Below, piece by piece: positions 32,485 to 41,900 of a DNA stretch of 64,000 nucleotides. Within the stretch, counting starts at the first letter, position 1. Every line of letters begins with the position of its first letter. Source of the DNA: Varanus komodoensis (taxonomy: Eukaryota > Chordata > Lepidosauria > Squamata > Varanidae); assembly GCF_004798865.1 (NCBI RefSeq), contig NW_025335268.1, positions 52,785,764 through 52,849,763 of the forward strand. The letters are read 5' to 3'. The position numbers and the translations under genes are program-made. A model generated the notes under the pieces. That model saw nothing but the letters and a program-made list of their open reading frames with translations. It ran no database searches and was not told the origin of the DNA.

Positions 32485-33058
32485 ACACATTCAAAGCCAC
32501 AGACCTTTCTTTGCAAAAAGATCTTTATTCACCAAAGCGTTTTCTAGAAACACGATCACCCAGAAAGGATCTCTGAGCATGCACAGAGCAGTTCATTGAA
32601 CCAGGTAATAACTCTCCTTGTGAGTATGTTTTGGACTCATCCTTTCAGGAGGGACCTTTTGGAAATGAGCACACCTCCTATCTGCACACCAACCCCCTAA
32701 CTCAGGGGTCCTCAAACTTTTCCACCAGGTGGCCAGTTGAAAGGTGCTGGTGCTGGGCGCGGGCCAGAAAGGTGGTGCCGTCGGTGCGCATGGGCTGGCG
32801 AGGGGGAGGCAAGGCGGGGGCAGGCGCACGTCGCAAGGTGGGCGCACGAGGCAGCAGCTGGCTCGCTTGGAGATCGTTTTCTCCAAGCAAGCAAACTGCT
32901 GCCTAATGCATGCGGGGCGAGGTGGGCGGCGGCAGGCGCGCATGTGGGCGCGGGTGCATGTGCAGCAGGTCCAAATGGGCAGGGAGGGCCAGATCTGACT
33001 CCCAGGCCGTAGTTTGAGGGCCCATGCTCTAACTGGTTAGCCCTCCTCTCTTGAAACT
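32485..33058 (-). mobile_element. LTR-like retroelement fossil (copy B), interrupted by hAT
   Basis: The minus strand of 32,485-32,702 and 33,035-33,058 aligns with 3,745-3,990 over most of its length. Shared marks are CTCTGTGCATGCTCAGAGA (about 32,570), a polyadenylation signal (AATAAAGATC, inverted at about 32,521) and TTTTTGCAAAG. A GC-rich hAT element splits it. It is a broken, old copy, and no paired terminal repeat is seen. Confidence 0.6.
32703..33026. mobile_element. GC-rich hAT MITE with near-exact 8-bp target duplication
   Basis: Ends are CAGGGGTCCTCAAACTTTT (32,703) and CCGTAGTTTGAGGGCCCATG (33,026), inverted copies of one hAT-type terminus. The flanking 8-mers are CCCTAACT (32,695-32,702) and CTCTAACT (33,027-33,034), seven of eight identical. 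At 324 bases it is non-autonomous. Its interior is strikingly GC- and CpG-rich (GGCGCGGGCC, GTGGGCGCACG, GGCGGCGGCAGGCGCGCATG) against an AT-rich background. Frames of 60-116 codons inside it are chance products of the GC content. Confidence 0.88.
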
Positions 33059-33063
33059 GTCTG

Positions 33064-33064
33064 T

Positions 33065-33095
<31 letters not shown>

Positions 33096-33097
33096 TT
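33064..33097. repeat. (TTTA)n microsatellite
   Basis: Eight TTTA units at the tail of the adjoining minus-strand CORE-SINE. Confidence 0.9.
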
Positions 33098-33250
33098 CAA
33101 AACATTCCTATATTGCTTCAAGTTTTATCCTAAAATAAGTTAGACCGGGAGTGACTAACCCATGGTTATTTAGTGAGCTTCATCACTACATGGAGATTTG
33201 AATTTGGGCCTTTCCAGTTTTAGTCTGGCAATGGTAACGGTGGTTCCACA
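33064..33250 (-). mobile_element. CORE-SINE, minus strand
   Basis: After the (TTTA)n tail come TATTGCTTCAAGTTTTATCC, GGTTATTTAGTGAGCTTCAT and GAGATTTGAATTTGGGCCTT, the inverted core and B-box regions of the MIR-like SINE. Confidence 0.65.
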
Positions 33251-34727
33251 CAGTTCTATGTTCTGTCACCATGGTTTGAACTGCATAGGCATTTCCATGG
33301 TGGGTGTGGATGGATGGGTGAACCAGCCCACCTTTTCAGAATGCTTTCACTATACAATCTTTATATTGGTGGTTCTCCAGTACAGCATTGTGACACAGCT
33401 TACTATTTATTTGCATTTGAGAGATGAGGAACTGAAGCAAATAATGGTTCAGTTAAGGCCTTTTGGTTCTCTAGGTTCAGCAAAGTGTTGATGGAAGGAT
33501 CCAAAGCTGAAACTTCTTAAATTTCTGTGTCTACTAATATAGCTCTTTTACCCAATTTACCTGAGTCTGGGTTGCACAAAATGATGAACTATGGTTTTGA
33601 TCCTTTGATTCTTCTAATGGGCATATTGTTCGCCCACTCTGCTCATAACAACAAAATAGACAAGCAACGCAACAATTAAAATGCAAATAAAACCGTGACC
33701 TCTGCCAGTTTTTAGAGTTGCAGTGCATTATGTGAAGTTATAAAGTCAAAGTCTACATGAATCAATTAACTTTGTGGATTTTGTGATCATCATTACCAGA
33801 TAAACATTACATTTGCCTTTAGCACTACAATTATATGAGCAATTGACTTTTGCCAGTAGAAACAAAGTAATTCAAATAGGATACTCAGTCAGATCATGCT
33901 GAGGAGAAAAGACCTAAACTCATTCCGAGATTTAAGAAAATATGAACTATTTTACAAACACACTTTGCCCCTTTCTGCCTGAACCTTAGGCTTTTAAATG
34001 ATGGATTCTCCTTCATTCTCCTTGAGGTAAATCTACAGACATCTTTATTCATGCTCCAAAGCAGTGACCAAAGAACCATATTGCCTCCATTTCATACTAA
34101 GAAACTCTATTGTGTGTTTGCTGACCCTTTTGTGATCCTGTAGGGCAGCAAAAGTAAGACTGGGCACTAAAATAACTGCAAAAAATGAGGTTGAGAGAAC
34201 AACCAAACTAGGATATGAAGCAGCATACTGAAAGCAACAATGTCCCATTTGATGCAAAACAAGTTTTTTTTTTAATCCTTAGATGTTATTGAATTCGGCT
34301 GAACAGTAACACTAGTATCTCTGCTTCCATGGGGTCCAATGTGTCATTAAAAAGGGTTTTTTTTCCCCTCCAGTATTTGGCCATTTAAATATACAATTGA
34401 GACCTCTTCCTCAGCAGAACAGTTATGAAAAATAGTCCCAAAAATCTCTGTAATGCTTCTGAAGCTAATGTTGTAAATTTGCTCTGCTACATTAGCATGA
34501 AACGTGCCTCAGTCTTCAGTCCCAGCAGCAACCAGGCACGATGGCTACAAGATGCATCAAGGATCAGCAGCCCGTCACTCACTATTGGCATCTTCGGCAT
34601 AGAGCTCTGCCAACACTCCAGTTGAGTGTAAGGCATTGGCCCTTATTCAACATGCACGGACAGGGATTGCCTTGCACTGCATGGACCAATTTGGGTGCTC
34701 CAAACAACCGCTGTGACATATGGTTTA
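33251..34727. other. Unassigned intergenic sequence
   Basis: About 1.5 kb without recognised gene or repeat. The last part (34,490-34,727) may be the worn coding portion of the adjoining L2 copy. Confidence 0.4.
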
Positions 34728-35028
34728 GGAGGTGAGAGGGATGGCCGCTAGGAGGAGGGCCTTTTCTGCACTAGCTCCCCATATTTGGAATGGTCTCCCC
34801 ACGGAGATTCACCTGGCGCCTTCCTTACTTTCTTTTCAGTGCCTTCCTTTAAAAAAAATATTAATTACTAATTGCCATACATGTTTGTTTTGTATGTTTC
34901 ACTGTATTTTATTGTTGTTTTCAATATATAGAATGTTATGGGTTTTATTATGTTTTATTGTGTTTTTATCTTGTGTTGTGAGCCCCCCAGAAGTGCTGTG
35001 GGCAGCATACAAATTTTTTAAATAAATG
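34728..35028 (+). mobile_element. L2-type LINE 3' end
   Basis: The frame from 34,732 reads RGMAARRRAFSALAPHIWNG then LPTEIHLAPSLLSF, matching the L2 RT C-terminus (RRAFSVLAP..WNSLP). The 3' untranslated end is TTGTGAGCCCCCCAGAAGTG, GCAGCATACAAATTTTTTAAATAAATGG. 5'-truncated and inactive. Confidence 0.85.
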
Positions 35029-35260
35029 GTTTACATAAGGTGTATTTATCTGCATCAAACTTACTTTCATTATCATAGCCTTAAAGAGACACAGTATCTT
35101 CCTCTCCAACGTTGCACTATCCAGATTTAGCTCCATTTTCCTGACCTGGATCATAATTCAGCTTGGACTCCCTAGTTGGTCCAGTCTGACTTGGGCCAGG
35201 CAGGGAGTATCTTTGAATAGTTACCTTGTGTTGGAGTACTACAATCTGTTATATTTCACC
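35029..35260. other. Unassigned sequence
   Basis: Nothing recognised. Confidence 0.4.
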
Positions 35261-35504
35261 ATTATGATGATTATATTACATTTATACCCCTCCTTTCTCC
35301 CTCTTGCAAGGAACCCAAGGCAGGTCACAAGGTTCTCCTCCTCCCCATTTTTATTCTCACAACAGCCCTGGGAGGTAGGAAGGCTAAGAGTCAGTGACTG
35401 GCCCGTGGTCACCCAGTGGACTCCACAGCTGAGCAGGGACTAGAACCCAGGTCTCCCAGGTCCCCGGTCCAACATTCTTAACCATCACACCACACTGGCT
35501 GTCT
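35261..35504 (-). mobile_element. CORE-SINE, minus strand, near complete
   Basis: The best-kept copy of the family here. From the tail (ATTACATTTATACCCCTCC) through TTCTCACAACAGCCCTGGGAGG, GTCACCCAGTGGACTCCACAG and GGGACTAGAACCCAGGTCTC to the tRNA-like head (CCATCACACCACACTGGCTG). The tail resembles L2 ends, consistent with L2-driven copying. Confidence 0.85.
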
Positions 35505-35974
35505 GCTATACATTTCCTGCTCCCAAATACAAATATTTAATCCCTTTCCTTACTACTTCTGTCTTTATTTTCACTAAGTTCTTGGTATGTCTTATAAAAA
35601 GATAGGCCAACTGAATTTAATTTTATGTTCATTTGAAGAAACTATTGCTTCTGATGTGTGTTTAATTATTTCAAATTATTGTATGATTTTTAAAATCATA
35701 ACATTATAAAACTGTGAAACAGGTATGCTGTGTTAGCACAGTGTCAAATGACTAGAAGCTGGCGACCTCTGTGACACTCTTTTCTAAAAGAATGCTTTTT
35801 TCCTCTTTTGTGTTAGAGCAATCATTATTTGTAGGAATTTTTTTCAGACTCAGAATGGGGTTTAAAAGAAAAAAGGTCACTGTATTTTCCCAGTTTAAAA
35901 ACTAGCATGTTGGGCTTGATATAAGTGTGCACTAGGCTAATGAGCCCAAAAGAAATACCACCATCATCACATTA
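35505..35974. other. Unassigned AT-rich sequence
   Basis: No gene or repeat recognised. Confidence 0.4.
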
Positions 35975-36085
35975 TGGCCTGGCTTTTCTTCTCCTGCCAC
36001 AAACCCAAGGCAGTTTTCATGATGTTCCTTCTCTGCTTTTTTCCTCACAACAGCTCTGTGAGGTGGGTCAGGCTAAAAGCCAGAC
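35975..36085 (-). repeat. CORE-SINE fragment
   Basis: CTTTTCTTCTCCTGCCACAAACCCAAGGCAG split by worn bases, then CTCACAACAGCTCTGTGAGG and TGGGTCAGGCTAAAAGCCAG: tail and core of the minus-strand SINE, head missing. Confidence 0.6.
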
Positions 36086-36504
36086 AAGCAGGTCTGACAG
36101 TTGAGAGGATGCAACACAGGCATCTACAGCAAGTTCTGCCAGGGCTGTAGGATGCCAGCTGCCAATCAGAGAAAACGCAGTACATTGGGCACTATTACAA
36201 TGCTAGCCAACCAACCAAGATGTGACTGTGTCATGCAGATTAATTGAGCATAAACCATATGGATAAGTGAACATTTTAATTTGGTGGTGTGGCCATGGTC
36301 CCACTTCACAGAGGGCAGCCTGCATCTGGAGGGCTGTCAGTCCTCTTTTCCGAGGTGACTTCTATGTAAAAGCATGTCCAGTCCAACTTTCCTGTTTAAA
36401 GATAGCATCATAAGGAGGGAAAGCAAGTGTCTTGAAGTTGTCCATCAGCAGCTCATGGAAAGCAGACCAAATGGGCACAAGAGTCTCCTGATCAGTCTTC
36501 TCCA
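36086..36504. other. Unassigned sequence
   Basis: Nothing recognised. Confidence 0.4.
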
Positions 36505-36571
36505 CTATTATTATCATTATTATTATTATTATTATTATTAATAATAATAATAGGAGGAGGAGGAGGAGGAG
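36505..36571. repeat. Compound microsatellite (TTA)n-(AAT)n-(AGG)n
   Basis: Adjacent runs of ATT/TTA, ATA and AGG units at the tail of the next CORE-SINE. The first two runs are inverted to each other. Confidence 0.9.
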
Positions 36572-36780
36572 AAGAGCAAATTTTATATCCCACCATTTCC
36601 CTCTAAAGAACCAAAGGTCATTTCCATGATTCTCCCTGTCTCCAGTTTATACTCCTTTCTAGGTTAGTTAAGCTAAGTGTTAGAGACTGGCCCAAAATCA
36701 CCCAGTGAGCTTCACAGTCAAGTGGAACCCCAACCTCCCAAATCCAGTCCTCACTCTAGCTGCTACACTAAACTGGCTCT
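36572..36780 (-). mobile_element. CORE-SINE, minus strand
   Basis: TTTTATATCCCACCATTTCC, GGCCCAAAATCACCCAGTGAG, then CTACACTAAACTGGCTCTC at the tRNA-like head. Full length but worn. Confidence 0.8.
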
Positions 36781-37547
36781 CACTAGGGGCAGAGGCCTTC
36801 TATTTCTATTTTGGTTATTATCTCTACATGCACACACACACATATAATTTGTGCATGCAAACTGATGTACTCCTTTTTCTCCTTTTCTGGAAATATATTT
36901 CCTCTTTTTGGCGATATCCTAGATATTGGAGGTGCTGCTGAAAAATCATCCCAAATTAGGAGGTATGTTTCTGCACTCCCAGAAATGATATTAAAAAAAA
37001 CAAGATTAAGTGTGATTTTGACTCAAGTTTTCATAAAAGCTACCGACCATCCATCTTTAGCCTTCAGATAATTTTCAGGCACCCTATCAAACAGATGAGT
37101 AAATCATTCTTTTTTGATACATCAAGGCCTTCAACCAATGTTTTCCCTGTAAATTCCAATGGATGGAATACTACCCTGAATGCCGAATCAGAGAACTATG
37201 GGAGAATCCCTCCCTTGCTTCTCAATGTCTCGTTCCATCTCCCCTCCTGCTGCATGCTTTCTGTCGCCCACATCTTCCTTATCAGCTCCACTTTCTCTCC
37301 TTCCATTGAGTTGGGCTGCAGCTGCTGGGCAGAACAATAACTACTTTCCCGTTTGGTATCTCTGGCCTTGGTTGCTTGCTTCCTTTGCAGCTACAGAGCA
37401 ATTCACCTTTGTTCTCCCTAAGGAAACCCCTCTCCTTCTATCATTGTCCAGTCTTCACTCATCACATCCTCTCCGGTTTCCTATCAATTGTGAAACCTGT
37501 GGCAAGGCACATGACAATATGCCATGACACAAAGACACAAGAATCAA
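36781..37547. other. Unassigned sequence
   Basis: A C/T-rich segment at 37,200-37,480 with a 115-codon frame (37,180-37,527) lacking any known domain. Confidence 0.4.
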
Positions 37548-37697
37548 GTTAAGGTTCCCTCACGCTGCCTCGAGCTCCACAAAGCCAGAAAATGGAAGGT
37601 TTCGGTTGATGCCTTGACTGATGTGTCCCATGAACACCAATGAAGTTGAGCAATGTGATGAATTGTGCTTGCTTTCAACTTATTCTCCATGCACCCG
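37548..37697 (+). repeat. Unnamed repeat R, copy 1
   Basis: Shares about 150 bases with 40,750-40,890. Matching blocks are GTTAAGGTTCCCTCACGCTG / GTTAAAGTTACCTCATGTTG, CTCCACAAAGCCAGAAAATGG / TTCCACAAGCCAGGAAACTGG, and a CTTGCTT..TATTCTCCATGCACCC / CTTGCTT..TTTACTCTATGCATCC end. Identity is roughly 70 percent by eye. Confidence 0.6.
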
Positions 37698-37960
37698 TAC
37701 TCTTCCAAAGTCTGTCAGGCCCAAATCTGGAGGAGGAGGAGGATGGAGTGTCTGGGACCAGCAAGGATGCTTCACATTGACCTGGCCCTATATTGCCTTA
37801 TAGAGCATCTGAGGCTTATTGTATTGCTGAAGGAATTCTTCAGTGAGATTTTGTTCTCTGCTGCCATCGATATAGACATTTTTATTTGTTGAATTAGCAG
37901 ATACAACAAAAACAAAAGGAGGCACAAAAGATGGAGTGAAGGAAGAACAAATGATAAGAC
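37698..37960. other. Unassigned sequence
   Basis: Contains an (AGG)n-like tract at about 37,730-37,746; otherwise nothing recognised. Confidence 0.4.
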
Positions 37961-38194
37961 TGAGAGCCAGTATGGCATGGTGGTCAGAGTGTTGGACTGC
38001 GGACCAGGGAAACCCAGGTTTTATTTCCCACTTGGCCATGAAGATCCCTGGGGAAATTTGGATCAGTCACTCACTCTCAACCTAGCCTCTCTCTCAAGGC
38101 TTTATGCACGTAAAAATGGAGTGGGGGAGGACTCTGTAAGCACCACTGGGATCCTCACCAGCAGGGAAAAAGCAGGATATAAATGTAATGTCAC
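37961..38194 (+). mobile_element. CORE-SINE, plus strand
   Basis: Head TGAGAGCCAGTATGGCATGG, then GTCAGAGTGTTGGACTGCGG, core with ATTTGGATCAGTCACTCACT and CTCAACCTAGCCTCTCTCTC, and tail AAAGCAGGATATAAATGTAATG. It ends directly in a (GAT)n tract. Confidence 0.85.

Positions 38195-38228
<34 letters not shown>
38195..38228. repeat. (GAT)n microsatellite
   Basis: Eleven GAT units at the 3' end of the CORE-SINE. Confidence 0.95.
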
Positions 38229-38700
38229 CAACTTATCCATGCACAAAAATAATGTACATTGTTTTTAATATAAGAATAGGGAGAAAAGGAGAATTTAAAA
38301 TTTCCATTTCAAATATATGCATTAATATAAACACTCCATAGATCTAAATAAACATACAAAATTAATTGCTGTAGAAGTTTGAATGCAGCCAGAGCAGTAA
38401 AATCTTCCATTTATTGAATGGTAGTAGTGGGTGTTTATTCCTTCCAGTAAGTCTCTTTGCAACTGTAAGGACTTTCTGTGTTCACTTTTGCTGTCCCTCT
38501 GTGAATTCTCATTTAAAAAGCATACACACATCCACCATTTTTGCAGATATTTCACAAACAAAATTTATATGTGCAATAACTTCCAGCCCCAAGAAGCCAG
38601 TACAGGACAAGTCCACATCAGAAGTGCCATAGAGGCATTGTCCTCATTATGTTTACAACATCAGACAGAGCTAGCTAGTTTCTTCTTTTCAATAAGACCT

Positions 38701-38741
38701 CATATATGTATATGTATATTTATATGTATATGTATATACAA
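38701..38741. repeat. (TATATG)n-like tract
   Basis: Imperfect repeats of ATATGT and TATATG. Confidence 0.8.
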
Positions 38742-40220
38742 AAGATCCATTTTTCTTAAATCAGCCTAATTTTAAAGCTATAGAAATACTACATTTACTA
38801 GTAATCAAATCACCACTTGGTTACATTGTATAGATTTTACTAAGTCCCTAATCCATTCCCATCTAATATTCTAAACATTCACTTAACTACATTTCAAAAA
38901 ACATTTACAGAGTTCTGTTATAGGCTTAGCTTTCTATAATAAACCAGTTAAATAAATTTCTCCAATGCTGTAGGAAACAGTGACCATATAAACACCAAGA
39001 AATGCTGTAGCTGAATATACTGCCAACTGGCACTCGATGGAAAATGATTTCTAAAACACAATACTGAACATGATAAAAATTCATTGCCTGGCCTTGTTAA
39101 CAGGTCTAAAGTATAAATTCCACTATCAGCCTAACTCCTTCATATCAAAGGTTGCCTCTCTATTTTCAATATACTGTTTCAATATACAATATTCTCCCAT
39201 AAAGTTAATTGCATGCTAAGTCTCCGTCATGGCTGCAGTTGTTAGTGGAGCTATTCTTCAACTAATCCCAGTCAGGCAGATAGGTCTGCCAGATGAGTTA
39301 AATCCAAAACGATCCTCAGAGGGACATGAAAAGAAGGTGTTGTTTTCCAGTCATTAGTAGGAGTGAACAATTTGTCTTAGGATGTAATATAAACTCTGGA
39401 AAATTAAATCCTCACTCTTGGATTAACAACTACATTGTCTTCAATGAAAATGGGGAGGAGATCCATTCACCCAAATACGCTATTGTAATGCTGCATAAAG
39501 TTTCTGAAAATTCCTTTATCCCTTTGGGGACTGTATAAAGGTATGTTATACAGTGCATACATAAACTGTGGCAAGATGTTCATGTAAAGTGTGTTAACCT
39601 TTCCCCAAATATTTAAATTGAAAATGCCCATCCTTCCAAGTCAAGAGATATTTCTGCCAGAACGCATACATATCCAATTCAGCCATTTCAGTTTTCCATT
39701 CAGTTTAATCTTCTCTGATCACCAATATATCAAGAGACTTTGTTAATTCTTGGAACCAATAAAATTGCCAGTTAGTAACTACTTTGAGTGTCTTGATACT
39801 ACTGACATGCACTAATTCCAATTTTGAGCATCAATTGTATAACCCAGAAGTGTATCAATGGTATCTTTTAATCTTATTAATTTTTATTGGAAGACACTTA
39901 CCTACAAATAAATTGTTACATCACATTCATCATTAGCCACAAATTATCTGCATATAACACTATTTTATACTTAATCTGCTCGTGTACAAAACTGAAAATG
40001 TCTCTGCTTTGACTAATTGCACATGCCAAGGGTTCCGAGCACAAATCAATTATTAAGGGAGACACAGGCTAACTCTGCCTTGTGCCCTGCAACAAATTTA
40101 AATGAAAAAAAGGAACTTATTTGTCATTGTTTGTGACACAGGAGAAAGATGCAAACTTCAAATTCAACTTAAATATTCCTGTGGGAATCCAAACTTTTCC
40201 AAGGTCACAAATGCGAACTG

Positions 40221-40430
40221 CTAATATAATTTATCAAATACTTTCTCAGCAGCTAGTGAAATAATTGCAGTGGAGTCCATTCTTTTAGCATTCAAAGCAA
40301 TCAGATTTGTTGCAAGTCTTAAATTAACCTGTCTCTGGTGACTAACTCCCACTTGATCAGGATGCACTAATGTGGGCACCACATGCTGGAGTCTATTAGC
40401 CTGAATTGCCATTAATATTTTAGCATCCAC
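40221..40430 (-). pseudogene. L1 ORF2 reverse transcriptase fragment
   Basis: A 69-codon uninterrupted stretch within L1 copy 2. It contains AKILMAIQANRLQHVVPTL, HPDQVGV (L1 usually SPDQ.GFI) and SLAAEKVFDKLY (L1 SLDAEKAFDK). These are fingers and palm blocks of the L1-type RT. The first catalytic Asp of the palm block (D in SLDAEKAFD) has become Ala, although the FDK itself is kept. Confidence 0.8.
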
Positions 40431-40749
40431 ATTGATTAAGGAAAGTGACCTATAATTTGCACAGTTGGGGTGGTTTGTGTCAGGTTCAGGTATATAACTG
40501 ATACATAGGTATCATAGAGGGAGAGGGTGAAAGTTCTTGATTCAAAAGCCTTTTGGTACAGATAGAAAAGCTTAGGAAGTCTAAATGTGCCTATGCTGTG
40601 TTAAAGGAAAATAATCTGACCTTTTCGTTTTCCCATTCCCAATTTTCTCAGTGGCACATTTCACCTTTTCCATCCACAAAAGCTCTGTAAGCAGGTCCTT
40701 TTGCTGCAAATCCAGAGTTGAAAGGACCAATTCAAAAAGAAAGGCTTTG

Positions 40750-40890
40750 GTTAAAGTTACCTCATGTTGGCTCAAGTTCCACAAGCCAGGAAACTGGAAG
40801 CTACAGGCAATGCCTTAATTGATGAGTCCAGTGCTGGTGGTGTGCAATCTCAAAACTTGGTCTTGCTTGCAATTTACTCTATGCATCCAC
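40750..40890 (+). repeat. Unnamed repeat R, copy 2
   Basis: Partner of 37,548-37,697, in the same orientation and 3.2 kb downstream, on the other side of the L1 fragment. See copy 1 for matching blocks. Confidence 0.6.
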
Positions 40891-41663
40891 ATCAGTGGAT
40901 GTGGGTGGGGAAAGGGAAGGCCCAGTTCACCTGAATGGCCCTTTGAACCTCAGCATTCATTATCAATAATCTTTGTGGCATGAACCTTTTTCTAATCCCA
41001 TGTACTTATTTTTAATCTTTCTTCATTTTGTCTTTATTATTTATTTTAACACCTATTCCATTGGGTGGGCTCAAAGTAGCTCAGAAGATAAACTTCTTAA
41101 AACCAAGAGGAACAGTTTAGCACAAAAAACCTTTTCTGAGTATATATTTTTAAATGATAATAATAGTGGCAAATGGAACTTAAATGAAAGACCTTACCAT
41201 GCAAAGATGCTAAAAAAAAAAAAAAAAAACCAAACCAAACTAAAATCAAATGAAATCTGGTTGCCCCATTTTAGCAAGTTAATGCCAGTGACCAGATAGG
41301 GAGCTTTTTTAATGTATACTCTCTCCCCCAACACACTCCCACCCTCTCTACATAAAAATTATTACATTATAGCTCCATAACAAACTTTTACTTTTTTAAT
41401 GGCCTAGGGAGCATCTTCATACTAATAAAAGATTAACTTAAAAGCAACTACTGCACAGGTTAGCATGAATGTGTGCTGATGTCATGTTCCCAGTCCCTGG
41501 CTCTGTATAATAAGCTGTTGAGTTGTATTTCTAGTTAATTACTTTTATTATGCAAACTACATACAAGTCTGCATTGCCTCAGGCTATAGACTGCATCCTC
41601 CTGCAGCCAAAGAGAGGAAGGTTCCAGACAAGATTTGCATAACACAAAATCTCATAAGCTTCA
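40891..41663. other. Unassigned AT-rich sequence with poly(A)
   Basis: An A18 run lies at 41,212-41,229. The 108-codon frame at 40,973-41,299 runs through the poly(A) and has no domain, so it is not called as a gene. Confidence 0.4.
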
Positions 41664-41900
41664 GTTTGTTTGTTTGTTTGTTTGTTTACTGTCCCTCATT
41701 GTTTCTTTACATAGAACTCAAAGTGGCTTGCATCATTCTCCTCCTCCTGCTCTCAATCTTATCCCTGTGAGGCAGGTTGGGCTGAGAGTCTGTGACTGGG
41801 CCAAAATCACCCAGCTGGCTCCATGGCTTAGTGGGGACTAGAACCCAGATCTCCTGAGACCAGTCCTCACTCTTAACCAGTACACCACACTGGCTCTCAC
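41664..41900 (-). mobile_element. CORE-SINE, minus strand
   Basis: (TTTG)n tail at 41,664-41,687, then ACTCAAAGTGGCTTGCATC, CCCTGTGAGGCAGGTTGGGC, GGCCAAAATCACCCAGCTGG, GGGACTAGAACCCAGATCTC and CAGTACACCACACTGGCTCTC. Full-length copy. Confidence 0.85.

Larger units (their letters stand above)
38250..40540 (-). mobile_element. L1-type LINE fragment, minus strand (copy 2)
   Basis: Read on the minus strand it gives L1 ORF2 blocks in order: CANYRSLSLINVDAKIL (about 40,410-40,465), then ANRLQHVVPTLVHPDQVGV, ALNAKRMDSTAIISLAAEKV (to about 40,235), VFDKL, and IVLYADNLWLMM (about 39,930-39,965), where active copies have YADD. The spacing from FDK to YAD is about 95-100 codons, as in L1. Downstream sequence to about 38,250 has the length expected for the rest of ORF2 but is too decayed to read. 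The endonuclease is absent. Confidence 0.75.

Noticed and set aside
32593-32943. GC-rich frames of 60-116 codons as a gene
   Set aside because: They come from the base composition of the hAT MITE; they occur in several frames on both strands.
38195-38228. CRISPR-like array
   Set aside because: Simple GAT microsatellite, and the DNA is vertebrate.
37548-40890. Pair of repeats R as terminal repeats of one LTR element
   Set aside because: Identity is low, a CORE-SINE and an opposite-strand L1 lie between them, and no typical LTR ends are seen.
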